Source: Pseudomonas serbica (GTDB lineage: Bacteria > Pseudomonadota > Gammaproteobacteria > Pseudomonadales > Pseudomonadaceae). From it: a stretch of 64,000 nucleotides of DNA. The notes below the pieces were generated by a model. The model had not been told where the DNA came from. It did no database searches and saw nothing but the letters and a program-made list of their open reading frames with translations. How positions within the stretch are numbered: position 1 is the stretch's first letter; the number at the start of each line of letters is the position of its first letter. The translations under genes and the position numbers were made by a program. Positions 1-8,108 of the stretch are shown here, in pieces. The stretch covers positions 62,001 to 126,000 of the forward strand of contig NZ_JAQIYM010000008.1 in assembly GCF_028823535.1 (NCBI RefSeq), written 5' to 3'.

Positions 1-288
1 CGTGGCAGCGGCTATCTGTTGGAGTTTCCGTTGAGCCGTGTCATCGCGGCGAGCATCGTGCTGGTGGACGCGCAGCAGCAGGAGTTGCCCTTGGGCAGCG
101 GTGTGGTGCACGAGCAGAGCGGCACGCAAACCGTGGTCGGCTGGGACGGTCTGGTGTACCTGGAAAACCTGCAGGGGCAGAACGATCTGCGGGTGACATT
201 GGGCGATGGCAAGACCTGCCACGTGCAGTTTGCCGCCGATCTGGCGCAGGATCAGATCCCGCTGATCGGGCCGTTGGTGTGTCGATGA
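1..288 (+). CDS. Fimbrial usher, C-terminal fragment (Csu-type CsuD-like)
   Basis: The reading frame is open from the first base, so this is the last 95 residues of a gene that starts outside the window. The visible segment has the C-terminal domain of chaperone-usher outer-membrane ushers: a LPLGSGVV turn, then an aromatic-rich GWDGLVYLENL stretch and a GDGKTCHVQF end. Ushers thread pilin subunits through the outer membrane. The stop (286-288) overlaps the ATG of the next gene as ATGA, so the two are translationally coupled. The neighbour is a spore-coat-U-type adhesin, which points to the archaic Csu class. Family assignment is by resemblance; the main beta-barrel is not visible. Confidence 0.75.
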   Translation, partial: RGSGYLLEFPLSRVIAASIVLVDAQQQELPLGSGVVHEQSGTQTVVGWDGLVYLENLQGQNDLRVTLGDGKTCHVQFAADLAQDQIPLIGPLVCR

Positions 289-1247
289 AGTGGCTGATAC
301 CGCTGGTGCTCTGGCTGCCCGCCCCCGCGTGGGCCTTGTGTTCGGTGGTCGGCACTACGCCCGTGGCCTTCGGCTCATTGAGTTCGATTGCCGTGCGCAC
401 CACTTCGCAACCCGGTTCCACACTCAACGCCGGCTTGAGTTGCAGCGGCTCGCTGTTGACCCTCCTGAGCAGCGACGATCACTTCTGGGCCACCGTCACC
501 TCGAGCCAGAGCGGTTTGCGCGGTCCCACCGGCGACGTCATCGGCTACACGATCTACGCCAACAACAGCACCAGCTACCCGCTGACCCGCGGCACGGCCT
601 TCGACTTTGCACGCAACGGCATCATCGATGCGCTTGGCCTGCTCGGTGGCACGGTCCCAAGAACCGTGCCCCTGTATTTCGGCACTACCCTTGGCAGCAA
701 CGTCGCGGCCGGGATCTACAGCGAAACCCTGAGCATTTTCTGGAACTGGAACTATTGCTCGGGCATCGGCCTTGGCGGGCTTTGCCTGGGACGCGACATC
801 AGTAGCGGCACCGCCACATTGACGATCAACCTGACGGTTGCCAACGACTGCACCATCACCGCCCCGAACATCGCCTTCGGCAGCGCACCGGTGGTCAGTG
901 CTTTCGCCCCGGTCACCGGACAGACCATCAACCTGGCTTGTACCAAAGGCAGCGCTTACACCGTGGGACTGAGCGATGGGCAAAACCCGCTGAGTGTCGG
1001 TGGGCGACGACGGATGACCTCGAGCGGTAATTATCTGGCCTATGACATTTTCAAAAGTGCCGGCACGACCCGCTGGGGAAGCGTGGGCAGTGCCCGTCGG
1101 GCCAGTTCGGATGCCGAGGTCAACCCGGGGAATGGACTGGGGACGGGAAGCCAGATCTTCAATTACAACGCGAAGATCTATACCGATCAGGCGACTCCGC
1201 CAGCGGGGACGTATCTGGACAGTGTGGTGTTGGATGTGGGGTTTTGA
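285..1247 (+). CDS. Two-domain spore coat U (SCPU) fimbrial tip adhesin, CsuE-like
   Basis: A 320-residue secreted protein. It opens with a signal peptide (KWLIPLVLWLPAPAWA) and carries two Cys-containing SCPU domains, about residues 18-180 and 190-320. The second has the typical CTITAPNIAFG start, RRMTSSGNYLAYDIF core and YTDQATPPAGTYLDSVVLDVGF-like ending. Two-domain SCPU proteins encoded last after the usher are tip adhesins in the Acinetobacter Csu pilus (CsuE); that function is inferred here from architecture and gene order. I chose ATG 285, which overlaps the usher stop, over an in-frame GTG at 279. The gene ends 9 bp from the convergent oprD-type gene. Confidence 0.8.
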   Translation: MKWLIPLVLWLPAPAWALCSVVGTTPVAFGSLSSIAVRTTSQPGSTLNAGLSCSGSLLTLLSSDDHFWATVTSSQSGLRGPTGDVIGYTIYANNSTSYPLTRGTAFDFARNGIIDALGLLGGTVPRTVPLYFGTTLGSNVAAGIYSETLSIFWNWNYCSGIGLGGLCLGRDISSGTATLTINLTVANDCTITAPNIAFGSAPVVSAFAPVTGQTINLACTKGSAYTVGLSDGQNPLSVGGRRRMTSSGNYLAYDIFKSAGTTRWGSVGSARRASSDAEVNPGNGLGTGSQIFNYNAKIYTDQATPPAGTYLDSVVLDVGF

Positions 1248-1256
1248 TGTTGCAGC

Positions 1257-2627
1257 TTAAAACCGCCCGAACTTGAGTGGGTATTCGATCACAATGTAGA
1301 GCCTGTCGATGTCGTCGCCGCCCTGGGCGCTGTTTGCCCGATGTACCACGTGGGACAGCTGCACAGACATGTCCTTGGCCGGCCCTGACTGCAGCACATA
1401 CCGAAGATCGATATCGCGCTCCCAGTGTCGTCCGCCATCGCCCTGTTGAGGAACATACTCGCCGCTCGATTCGTCGAAAGGGTTATAACCGCCGCCTTGG
1501 GGCGCGTGGGTTCCGTCGATACCGCGCCCGTTGACGTAACGCGTCATGAATTTCAAGCCAGGTACGCCGTAGCTGCCCAGGTCGAGGTCATAACGGGCCT
1601 GCCACGAACGTTCGCGGGGGCCATTGAAGTCGGCATACTTGATCGAATTGGCAAGGTAGATCGAGTCGCCGCCGACAAAATCGAACGGGGTGTCGCCGTT
1701 GATCTTTTGGAAGGCGAGGGTGAAGCCATGGGCGCCAGCGGTGTATTGGGCTGCCAGGCTGTAGGCAGTGTTATCAATGGCTCCGGCCACGGACTCGCCA
1801 TAGTCCCTGGTGTGATAAAGGTTACCGTCGAGGAATACACCGGACTGCTTCAGGTGCACGTTGCCATAGTATTGGCGCCAGGTGTCACTCAGTTGTGAGG
1901 CATAGAGCGCACCGCCTACCGGGCGCTCTTCAAACAGGTTGGCGCCAATGAAATCGATGCCGCCGGTTCGGGTGCTCACACCATATCCGGTGAAATTGCC
2001 TTTACTGGTCGATGCGTCCTGGTTCTTGAACGCGGTGAAGTGACCGGCCAGCACGTGCATGTCATCGATTTCCCGGCTATCTACCAGCAGGCCGGTGGCG
2101 TACTCGGGTTGCAGGCGTTTGTCCGCCGTGTCGAATACCGGGGTTTGCACCGTCATTTCACCGAACGCCAAGGTGGTGCGCGAGGTGCGCAGCTTGAGGG
2201 CGCCGCCGCCACTGGAATAATCGTCTTCGCTGCGTCCCTCCTGATCGACAGGCAGCAACCCCGTCCCGGAATGCCCCTTGCCGCTGTCCAGCTTCACACC
2301 CAAAAAACCGTGGGCATCGATGCCAAAACCAACAGTGCCGGAGGTAAAGCCGGATTCGAACGAGGTGATGAACCCCTGGGCCCATTCCCGGGTGTAGTTT
2401 TTGCCTGAAGGCGAGGGTGATCGATAGTCATTGTTCAGGTAGAAGTTTCGACTGAGCACTTCAAGTGAAGAGCCTTCTAATAACCCTTCTGACGGTTGTG
2501 CAGCTTGCGACGCCAAGGCTGTTGCACTGGGGGCGCAAATGACCAGAAATAGCCCGAAAGTGACTCGCAGTTCATTCACTTTTCTGCGTCCTTGCACGGC
2601 AAGCAGGGCTTTTGTTGCAACCGGCAT
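1257..2627 (-). CDS. OprD-family outer-membrane porin
   Basis: A 456-residue protein with an N-terminal signal region (VTFGLFLVICAPSATALA). Downstream are OprD-family landmarks: SRNFYLNNDYR near the mature N-terminus, a REWAQGF segment, many alternating beta strands, and an end of YIVIEYPLKFGRF with a terminal Phe typical of outer-membrane barrels. OprD porins take up amino acids, aromatic acids or other small carboxylates in Pseudomonas. The adjacent pcaJI genes (aromatic acid catabolism) suggest an aromatic or dicarboxylate substrate, but this is inference. Start ATG 2627 gives a signal peptide with a somewhat long n-region; a weak GGTGAG-type Shine-Dalgarno lies upstream. Confidence 0.88.
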   Translation of the reverse strand: MPVATKALLAVQGRRKVNELRVTFGLFLVICAPSATALASQAAQPSEGLLEGSSLEVLSRNFYLNNDYRSPSPSGKNYTREWAQGFITSFESGFTSGTVGFGIDAHGFLGVKLDSGKGHSGTGLLPVDQEGRSEDDYSSGGGALKLRTSRTTLAFGEMTVQTPVFDTADKRLQPEYATGLLVDSREIDDMHVLAGHFTAFKNQDASTSKGNFTGYGVSTRTGGIDFIGANLFEERPVGGALYASQLSDTWRQYYGNVHLKQSGVFLDGNLYHTRDYGESVAGAIDNTAYSLAAQYTAGAHGFTLAFQKINGDTPFDFVGGDSIYLANSIKYADFNGPRERSWQARYDLDLGSYGVPGLKFMTRYVNGRGIDGTHAPQGGGYNPFDESSGEYVPQQGDGGRHWERDIDLRYVLQSGPAKDMSVQLSHVVHRANSAQGGDDIDRLYIVIEYPLKFGRF

Positions 2628-2943
2628 GGATCAACTCACCGGCTGGCGTTGGCGCCACGACCCACTCGTTTTCAGCCGGTGTTGTATTCATCGCTTGCAT
2701 GTCCATCGTCTCTCGAAAGGTGAAGAGATGGTCGCGCATTTTGGAAAGGCAGAATTGGATAGACGTGCGGTTTTTGGGAAAGAGACGGTATCAGTGGATG
2801 CTCCAACAGCGGGGTATTAGCCCTGCAGCGCATCGGGAGGCGCGGTGGAAGTGACTTTGATCTGTGAATCCACAGATCAAAGTGATCTCAAACACCGAGT
2901 GGAACTCGAAAGTTGCGCCGCTGCAAACGGCGCAATCGATCTG
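2628..2943. other. Intergenic region between oprD-type gene and pcaJ
   Basis: About 316 bp with no convincing gene. It must hold the promoter of the leftward porin gene and the 3' end of the leftward pca transcript. The only clear structure is the perfect 13-bp inverted repeat at 2854-2883, listed separately. Confidence 0.6.
2854..2883. repeat. Perfect 13-bp inverted repeat downstream of pcaJ
   Basis: ACTTTGATCTGTG, a 4-base AATC loop and its exact reverse complement. It lies 61 bp beyond the pcaJ stop. There is no T-tract on either side, so it may be a weak terminator, an RNA-stabilising hairpin or an operator for the porin gene. Confidence 0.5.
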
Positions 2944-3585
2944 TTATCGAATCAAAGGAACGCCACTGAGGGTTTGCAAGTCTTCAAAGCTGATATCGGC
3001 GACAATCTCCCGAACCTTCAAGCCATCCGAAGTGACGTCCAGAATAGCCAGGTCGGTATAAATGCGCGTCACGCAGCCAATGCCGGTCAGGGGGTAGGTG
3101 CATTGCGGCACCAGTTTGCTTTCGCCGGTCTTGGTCAGGTGATCCATCATGACGAACACTTGGCGAGCGCCTGTCGCCAGGTCCATCGCGCCGCCCACCG
3201 CCGGGATGGAACCTTCGGCGCCGGTGTGCCAGTTGGCGAGGTCGCCGTTGACCGCGACCTGGAAGGCGCCCAGCACGGCAATATCGATGTGCCCACCGCG
3301 CATCATCGAGAACGAATCGGCGTGGTGGAAATAGGCACCACCGGGCAGCAACGTCACGTGCTGTTTGCCCGCGTTGATCAGGTCATCGTCTTCCTCACCC
3401 GGCGCAGGGCTCGGGCCCATGCCCAGTACACCGTTTTCGCTGTGCAGGAACACTTCCTTGTCACCCAGGTAGTTGGCCACCAGCGTGGGTACGCCAATGC
3501 CCAGGTTCACGTAGGAACCTTCGAGAATATCGTCGGCCACACGTTGGGCCATTTCGCTACGCGATAGTTTTTTCATGACAGTCAT
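2944..3585 (-). CDS. pcaJ: 3-oxoadipate CoA-transferase subunit B (PcaJ)
   Basis: A 213-residue beta subunit of the succinyl-CoA:3-oxoadipate CoA-transferase, which activates beta-ketoadipate for thiolytic cleavage to succinyl-CoA and acetyl-CoA. It shows the family signature LHSENG, with Glu50 as the expected catalytic nucleophile forming the glutamyl-CoA thioester. The conserved GMGPSPAPGEEDDDLINAGK and MMRGGH-type segments closely match my recollection of P. putida PcaJ. It starts 8 bp after the stop of pcaI, so the two subunits are co-transcribed. Remaining pca genes (pcaF, pcaR, pcaK and others) are not in the window. Confidence 0.93.
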   Translation of the reverse strand: MTVMKKLSRSEMAQRVADDILEGSYVNLGIGVPTLVANYLGDKEVFLHSENGVLGMGPSPAPGEEDDDLINAGKQHVTLLPGGAYFHHADSFSMMRGGHIDIAVLGAFQVAVNGDLANWHTGAEGSIPAVGGAMDLATGARQVFVMMDHLTKTGESKLVPQCTYPLTGIGCVTRIYTDLAILDVTSDGLKVREIVADISFEDLQTLSGVPLIR

Positions 3586-3593
3586 GGCGGGCC

Positions 3594-4286
3594 TCAGTTG
3601 ACGTTGGCGTTCGAGTAAGTGGCGCGCGGCACGGCGACCACGCGCTGGACGAAGATCCCCGGGGTGATGATGTGTTCGGGGTCCAGCTCTCCCAACTCGA
3701 CGATCTGATTGACCTGGGCGATGGTGGTTTTCGCTGCCATGGCCATGATCGGGCCAAAGTTACGCGCGGCTTTGCGGAAGGTGAGATTGCCCCAGCGATC
3801 GCCTTTTTCCGCCTTGATCAGTGCAACGTCGGCGTGTAACGGCATTTCCAGCACGTAGTTGCGACCGTCGATCACCCGGGTTTCCTTGCCTTCGGCCAGC
3901 AACGTGCCGTACCCGGTCGGCGAATAAAACGCACCGATGCCTGAGCCTGCCGCGCGAATACGTTCAGCCAGGTTGCCTTGCGGCACGACCTCAAGCTGCA
4001 CTTTTCCGGCCAGGTAGAGTTCGTCGAAAACATAGGAATCGGACTGGCGTGGAAATGAGCAAATCACCTTGGCAACGCGCCCGGCCTTGAGCAGTGCAGC
4101 CAGGCCGATTTCACCGTTGCCGGCATTGTTGCTGATGATGGTCAACTCGCGAGCGCCCGAAGCGATCACGCCATCTACCAGCTGCGACGGCATCCCGGCA
4201 GTGCCGAAGCCACCGACCATGATGACCGAACCATCGGCAATGCCGTCCAGTGCGGCAGCGACGGATTCAAATGTTTTATTGATCAA
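3594..4286 (-). CDS. pcaI: 3-oxoadipate CoA-transferase subunit A (PcaI)
   Basis: A 230-residue alpha subunit that pairs with PcaJ. The VGGFGTAGMPSQL glycine-rich CoA-binding motif lies near residue 24, followed by SNNAGNGEIGLAALL, CSFPRQSDSYVFDELY and MPLHADVALIKA, all characteristic of proteobacterial 3-oxoadipate transferases. It is first in the leftward pcaIJ operon. Two PcaR-type boxes lie 127-159 bp upstream of the start (4413-4445), consistent with induction by beta-ketoadipate through an unlinked PcaR. Confidence 0.93.
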   Translation of the reverse strand: MINKTFESVAAALDGIADGSVIMVGGFGTAGMPSQLVDGVIASGARELTIISNNAGNGEIGLAALLKAGRVAKVICSFPRQSDSYVFDELYLAGKVQLEVVPQGNLAERIRAAGSGIGAFYSPTGYGTLLAEGKETRVIDGRNYVLEMPLHADVALIKAEKGDRWGNLTFRKAARNFGPIMAMAAKTTIAQVNQIVELGELDPEHIITPGIFVQRVVAVPRATYSNANVN

Positions 4287-4412
4287 GGCGTACTCCTGTT
4301 TTTATTCGGCTGAACAGAATGATCCGAGGGAAAACCGCGTGGATCACGGCAAATGCATGGTGCATAGGTTGCCAAACAATGGGTCGAGGAGGGTGCCCTG
4401 AGAGGCGATGTC

Positions 4413-4445
4413 GTGCGATTAACGAACACAAATCGATTATCGAAC
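4413..4445 (-). promoter_or_regulatory. Tandem PcaR-type operator upstream of pcaIJ
   Basis: Read on the minus strand, 4431-4445 is GTTCGATAATCGATT and 4413-4427 is GTTCGTTAATCGCAC. The PcaR site described for P. putida pcaIJ is, from memory, GTTCGATAATCGCAC in tandem over the -35/-10 region. The two copies match 12 and 14 of 15 positions and start 18 bp apart, on the strand and side expected for pcaI. Confidence 0.75.
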
Positions 4446-4631
4446 ACAGCGTTGGGTCTTTCAACGGGCATTACTGAAAGCAGTCCCTGGCGGCAATTGC
4501 GGGTTTCCAGAAATCGGATAAAGGTCTGCACAAACCAGATAGTCCGGGCCTTCGAGCTCCCCCTAGCCCTTCAGCCACTATCTTCTGCGAGCTCGATCTG
4601 TCTACGGAGAAGCTGGCTCAAGCGCGCCAAA

Positions 4632-4781
4632 CAGGGCGGCCAATCCGTGCAAATTAGAGGGTTGGTCGGCAGCATCCAGGACATCGCCAGGCAAACCAAC
4701 CTGCTGGCCCTCAATACCCAGCCTGCTCGGTTTCAACGGCGAACGGCCGGATCCGGTGACAGGGCATTATCATTTGGGTAA
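4632..4781 (+). pseudogene. Decayed methyl-accepting chemotaxis protein fragment
   Basis: A short open frame in the region 4287-4959 contains GGQSVQIRGLVGSIQDIARQ followed by TNLLALN. This is the hallmark of the cytoplasmic signalling tip of chemoreceptors, where IAxQTNLLALNAAIEAARAG is nearly universal. After LALN the match degenerates (TQPARFQRR), suggesting frameshift or decay. No transmembrane or sensor region precedes it, so this is a gene relic. The rest of 4446-4959 shows no other gene, only an imperfect hairpin at 4756-4791 (GTGACAG/CTGTCAC arms). Confidence 0.65.
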
Positions 4782-4959
4782 TGGCTGTCACCCATTCAAC
4801 CCCGTGCTGATGCGTTTTAACAGCCCGGACAGTTGGAGTGCGTTTGGGAAGGGGGGAGTAAATGCATATGCGTACTGGGGAGGAGACCCAAAAGGCCCGG
4901 CTCGGCGTGATGCTTCATTGAGCCGGACACTCCGTAGATTTCCCGGTATGCGACCCCCG

Positions 4960-5919
4960 TTACTTGCAGTTGCCAGCTTTACGATACCCCGCCGCCACAG
5001 CCTCGGCTTCTGAGGTGAAGGAGATCTGGTTTTTCTCGGCCACCTGACCATAGCCAGGGCAACCCGCTGAGAGGTGATACACCTGACTCTTGCGGTTACC
5101 AATGACTATCCCGTTGGCGCTCGCGAGGGTTGGCTGGACGCCTGCCCGTGGGGGATTAACAGGAATGGCGTTAACGACACCATCACCAATCGCCTTATAC
5201 CCTTGCGACCATCGACGCTCGCCCGTTACGAATGGATTGGAGTGCCCCATGATTGCCGCAATGCGGCGATCCCGCTCTTTCTCCCAAGGCGAAACCGGGT
5301 ACTGCTTGTCCCAGGCCATCAGTAGCTGTTGCTGCTGACGGGACATGTTCAGTTTGTATCTGTCGAACATGTAAAAGGTCGTCCTTGCGACAAGCCCTTT
5401 TACTTCATCACGCGGCTCTGCAGCACGCTGGTCGAAATCAACCCGCGTCTTGCATTGCCCATACTGCGGCGCTACCCCGGTGGCCATGCCGTAATTGAAA
5501 TTGCTACGGTCGCCGTTCACTTCTCCAACAGAGGGGTAAAGGTTGAAAAGGTCCGCTTCCATTGCCCGAAACACAGGATCATCGTCCACACAGTGCTCGC
5601 GCCCACCGTTCTTCCAGCATTGGCGCTGGTTACCGAACGTCCAGGCTGGAACGATATGCTCCCACTCAGTCCGCTCTGCCCGAGTCTCTTGGCTTCTGGC
5701 CTTGAGGCCACATGACTGGGCATCGATACGACCACCTGATTTACCCACCCAGGTCCATTTGCAGCCGCAATACAACTCGCCCATGGAGCTGTTCGCCTGG
5801 TCGAGGTAAATTTTTTGCTTGGCGATGACCTTGGCTTCGGAAAAGGTCGAGGGAGGGCTAGAGAAGGCGGGGGTAATTACCGAAAGGGACAGCGCTACTA
5901 CGGAAAACAGCTTTTTCAT
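4960..5919 (-). CDS. endA: Secreted endonuclease I (DNase I, EndA/Dns family)
   Basis: A 319-residue periplasmic or secreted nuclease. A signal peptide (MKKLFSVVALSLSVITPAFS) precedes the endonuclease I domain (about residues 25-235), with the active-site WEHIVPAW (His88), paired cysteines, and the LFNLYPSVGEVNGDRSNFNY block that carries the metal-binding Asn. After the domain comes a proline-rich linker and a roughly 45-residue C-terminal module (GNRKSQVYHLSAGCPGYGQV to GNCK) resembling the Ada-type metal-binding fold. The E. coli enzyme is shorter and lacks this tail. The protein probably degrades extracellular DNA for nutrients. It stands alone, transcribed leftward from the 5920-6009 gap. 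Confidence 0.88.
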   Translation of the reverse strand: MKKLFSVVALSLSVITPAFSSPPSTFSEAKVIAKQKIYLDQANSSMGELYCGCKWTWVGKSGGRIDAQSCGLKARSQETRAERTEWEHIVPAWTFGNQRQCWKNGGREHCVDDDPVFRAMEADLFNLYPSVGEVNGDRSNFNYGMATGVAPQYGQCKTRVDFDQRAAEPRDEVKGLVARTTFYMFDRYKLNMSRQQQQLLMAWDKQYPVSPWEKERDRRIAAIMGHSNPFVTGERRWSQGYKAIGDGVVNAIPVNPPRAGVQPTLASANGIVIGNRKSQVYHLSAGCPGYGQVAEKNQISFTSEAEAVAAGYRKAGNCK

Positions 5920-6009
5920 GGGTAAACATTGGCAGTGTTGGGGCGCGCATTATACGCATGGGCTCCACGCTGAATCATGGAAACCCGGCTAGCGCGCCTT
6001 TCCTGCAGA

Positions 6010-6033
6010 GGCGCCCGACCGCGGTCGGGCGCC
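6010..6033 (-). terminator. Terminator-like 24-bp perfect palindrome after the monooxygenase gene
   Basis: GGCGCCCGACCG and its exact complement form a GC-rich self-complementary element 7 bp past the end of the leftward monooxygenase gene. There is no U-run, so termination strength is uncertain. Confidence 0.5.
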
Positions 6034-6040
6034 ATTTGAC

Positions 6041-7864
6041 TCAGCCCTTGTGATGACTCTCTGCAAGGCCATAGACGTTGGTGTCGATGCCTTCGAAGCG
6101 CGCTTTCAACTGTAGCGCCAGATACAGCGAATAATGCCGTGACTGATGCAGGTTGCCACCGTGGAACCAGAGGTTGTCCTGCTGTGTCGGCTTCCACATG
6201 TTGCGCAGTTCGCCCTCGTACGGGCCAGGATCATTGGTGGTGCCAGAACCCAGGCCCCAGCAGCGGCCAACCTTGTCAGCCACTTCCTGGGAAATCAGCT
6301 TCGCCGCCCACCCATTCATTGAGCCATAGCCCGTGGCATAGACGATCAGGTCTGCCGGTAATCGGCTGCCATCGTTGAGTACCACGGCATCGGCTTCGAT
6401 GCGTTCAACCCCCAGGCCAGGTGCGCTCTTGAGCTTGATCGTGCCGTTGGCGATCAGTTCGCTGGCGCCGACGTCGATGTAGTAACCGGAACCACGGCGT
6501 ACATACTTCATGAAAAGGCCAGACTCGTCGTCGCCGAAATCGAGCATGAAGCCGGCCTTGGCCAAGCGTTCGTAGAAGTCCTTGTCACGCTCCTTGATCG
6601 CCGCAAAGACAGGTTGATGAAAGCTTGGCATGACCTTGTAGGGGATCGAGGCGAACAGCATGTCGGCCTTGTCCGTGGTCAACCCCGTCTCCAGGGCGTC
6701 TTCGGAGTAGAGCCCGCCGAAGACGAGTTCCATCAAACTGTCGGAGCGCACGATGTGGGTACTGGAGCGTTGCACCATGGTCACCTCGGCGCCGTTCTCC
6801 ACCAGGTCGGCGCAGATATCGTGGGCCGAATTGTTCGCACCGATGACCACCGCGCGCTTGCCACGCCAGGCATCGCCACCGGGATGGCGACTGGAATGAT
6901 GCTGCTGGCCATTGAAAACCTCGGCACCCGGGTAATCGGGAACATTGGGTACGCCAGACATGCCGGTGGCGAGGATCAACTGGGCAGGCTGTAGCGTCAC
7001 AGGCTCGCCATCGCGCTGCACCTCCACCTTCCAGGTGCCACTTTGTTCGTCAAAGCGGGCGCTCACGCACTCTGTGCGCGGCCAATAATTGAGCTCCATG
7101 ACTTTGCTGTACATCTCCAGCCAGTCGCCGATCTGATCTTTAGGGGTGAAGACCGGCCAGTGATCGGGGAAGGGCAGGTAAGGCATGTGGTCGTACCAGA
7201 CCGGGTCGTGCAGGCACAGTGATTTGTAACGACCGCGCCACTGATCACCGGGACGCTCGGCCTTGTCGACGATCAAGGTCGGCACGCCCATTCGCTTGAG
7301 CCGCGCAGCAAGCCCCAACCCACCCTGGCCGCCACCCACGATCAGGCAGTAAGGTTGGGTGGTGATGCCCAGCGAAGCTTCTTCATCACGACGGCGTTCC
7401 AGCCAATTGCGTTTGTCGGCATGGGCATGGCCATGATTGGCCCCCATTGGACGACGTCGGCCCCTGGGTTCTTCAAAGCCCTTGAGCTCGCGCATGGTCG
7501 TCAGCAGCGTCCAGCACAGCCCCTCCTTCAGACGCACGTAGCCTTTACCTCGCGCCGCAGCGGTTTCCAGGCTGATCCAACCTTCGAGCACACCGTTATC
7601 GAGCGTCGCCTCACCTTCGAGTTTCCATTGCCCGGGACGAATCTCGTCGAGGCGCGTTTCAAGCATGTCACGGATGGCAGGCTTGCCTTCCAGGGTCACC
7701 AGGTTCCAGCTGAAAAGCAGCAGGTCACGCCAGTGACACTCCTGGGCAAACAATTCCAGCGCGCCGTCCAGGTCACGTTGGGCGAGACGCTCGCCGAGGT
7801 TCTCGACCCAGGCCGCGAGCTGGGCAGTTGGCGTTTGCAGAGGTGTTTCGATAGCGACGTTCAT
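6041..7864 (-). CDS. Flavin-containing monooxygenase with N-terminal NTF2-like domain
   Basis: A 607-residue cytoplasmic flavoprotein. Residues 10-130 look like an NTF2/SnoaL-type domain. A Rossmann FAD motif IVGGGQGGLGLAARL follows at about 175-190, then a near-consensus FMO/Baeyer-Villiger identification motif FNGQQHHSSRH (317-327; the last position is His instead of Tyr/Phe). The NADPH-binding VVIGANNSAHDIC is at about 339-351 and an ATGYGSMNG motif lies near the C-terminus. I chose ATG 7864, which has a GGGAGAGG ribosome site, over an in-frame ATG at 7912. It is probably an oxygenase for ketone or N/S-containing substrates, dependent on sigma-54 and the divergent activator. The substrate is unknown. 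Confidence 0.85.
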   Translation of the reverse strand: MNVAIETPLQTPTAQLAAWVENLGERLAQRDLDGALELFAQECHWRDLLLFSWNLVTLEGKPAIRDMLETRLDEIRPGQWKLEGEATLDNGVLEGWISLETAAARGKGYVRLKEGLCWTLLTTMRELKGFEEPRGRRRPMGANHGHAHADKRNWLERRRDEEASLGITTQPYCLIVGGGQGGLGLAARLKRMGVPTLIVDKAERPGDQWRGRYKSLCLHDPVWYDHMPYLPFPDHWPVFTPKDQIGDWLEMYSKVMELNYWPRTECVSARFDEQSGTWKVEVQRDGEPVTLQPAQLILATGMSGVPNVPDYPGAEVFNGQQHHSSRHPGGDAWRGKRAVVIGANNSAHDICADLVENGAEVTMVQRSSTHIVRSDSLMELVFGGLYSEDALETGLTTDKADMLFASIPYKVMPSFHQPVFAAIKERDKDFYERLAKAGFMLDFGDDESGLFMKYVRRGSGYYIDVGASELIANGTIKLKSAPGLGVERIEADAVVLNDGSRLPADLIVYATGYGSMNGWAAKLISQEVADKVGRCWGLGSGTTNDPGPYEGELRNMWKPTQQDNLWFHGGNLHQSRHYSLYLALQLKARFEGIDTNVYGLAESHHKG

Positions 7865-7908
7865 GGAGCCTCTCCCGATCTTGTTGTTTTGGTAACAACT
7901 GCCCTTGA

Positions 7909-7923
7909 GCAAGGCCCGGGCCA
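7909..7923 (-). promoter_or_regulatory. Sigma-54 (-24/-12) promoter for the monooxygenase gene
   Basis: On the minus strand the sequence is TGGCCC, five bases, then TTGC. It differs from the TGGCAC-N5-TTGC consensus at one position and has the invariant GG and GC at correct spacing. Transcription would begin about 33 bp before ATG 7864. The divergent gene encodes a sigma-54 activator. Confidence 0.75.
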
Positions 7924-8011
7924 GTTTGGTGAAAGGCCCGTTGCAGAGCGGCTGGCGCAGGACTGCTCAGGCTTTGACGCGGATTCATGTCACGATTTCG
8001 GGAATGGCGGA

Positions 8012-8024
8012 TGACAGAGTGTCA
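8012..8024. promoter_or_regulatory. Candidate upstream activator dyad TGACAGAGTGTCA
   Basis: A 5-bp inverted repeat (TGACA-N3-TGTCA) about 90 bp upstream of the -24/-12 promoter and about 85 bp before the divergent regulator gene. This is a plausible enhancer site for that regulator. A further TGTCA half-site lies at 7988-7992. It is inferred from symmetry and location only. Confidence 0.35.
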
Positions 8025-8108
8025 CTCAGTGCAAAAAGCGCCTGCTGCGAACTTTTCATATAAGCTTCGAACAGTCCCGTGTCCTGACCGTAACGGAGAA
8101 CAAGAACA

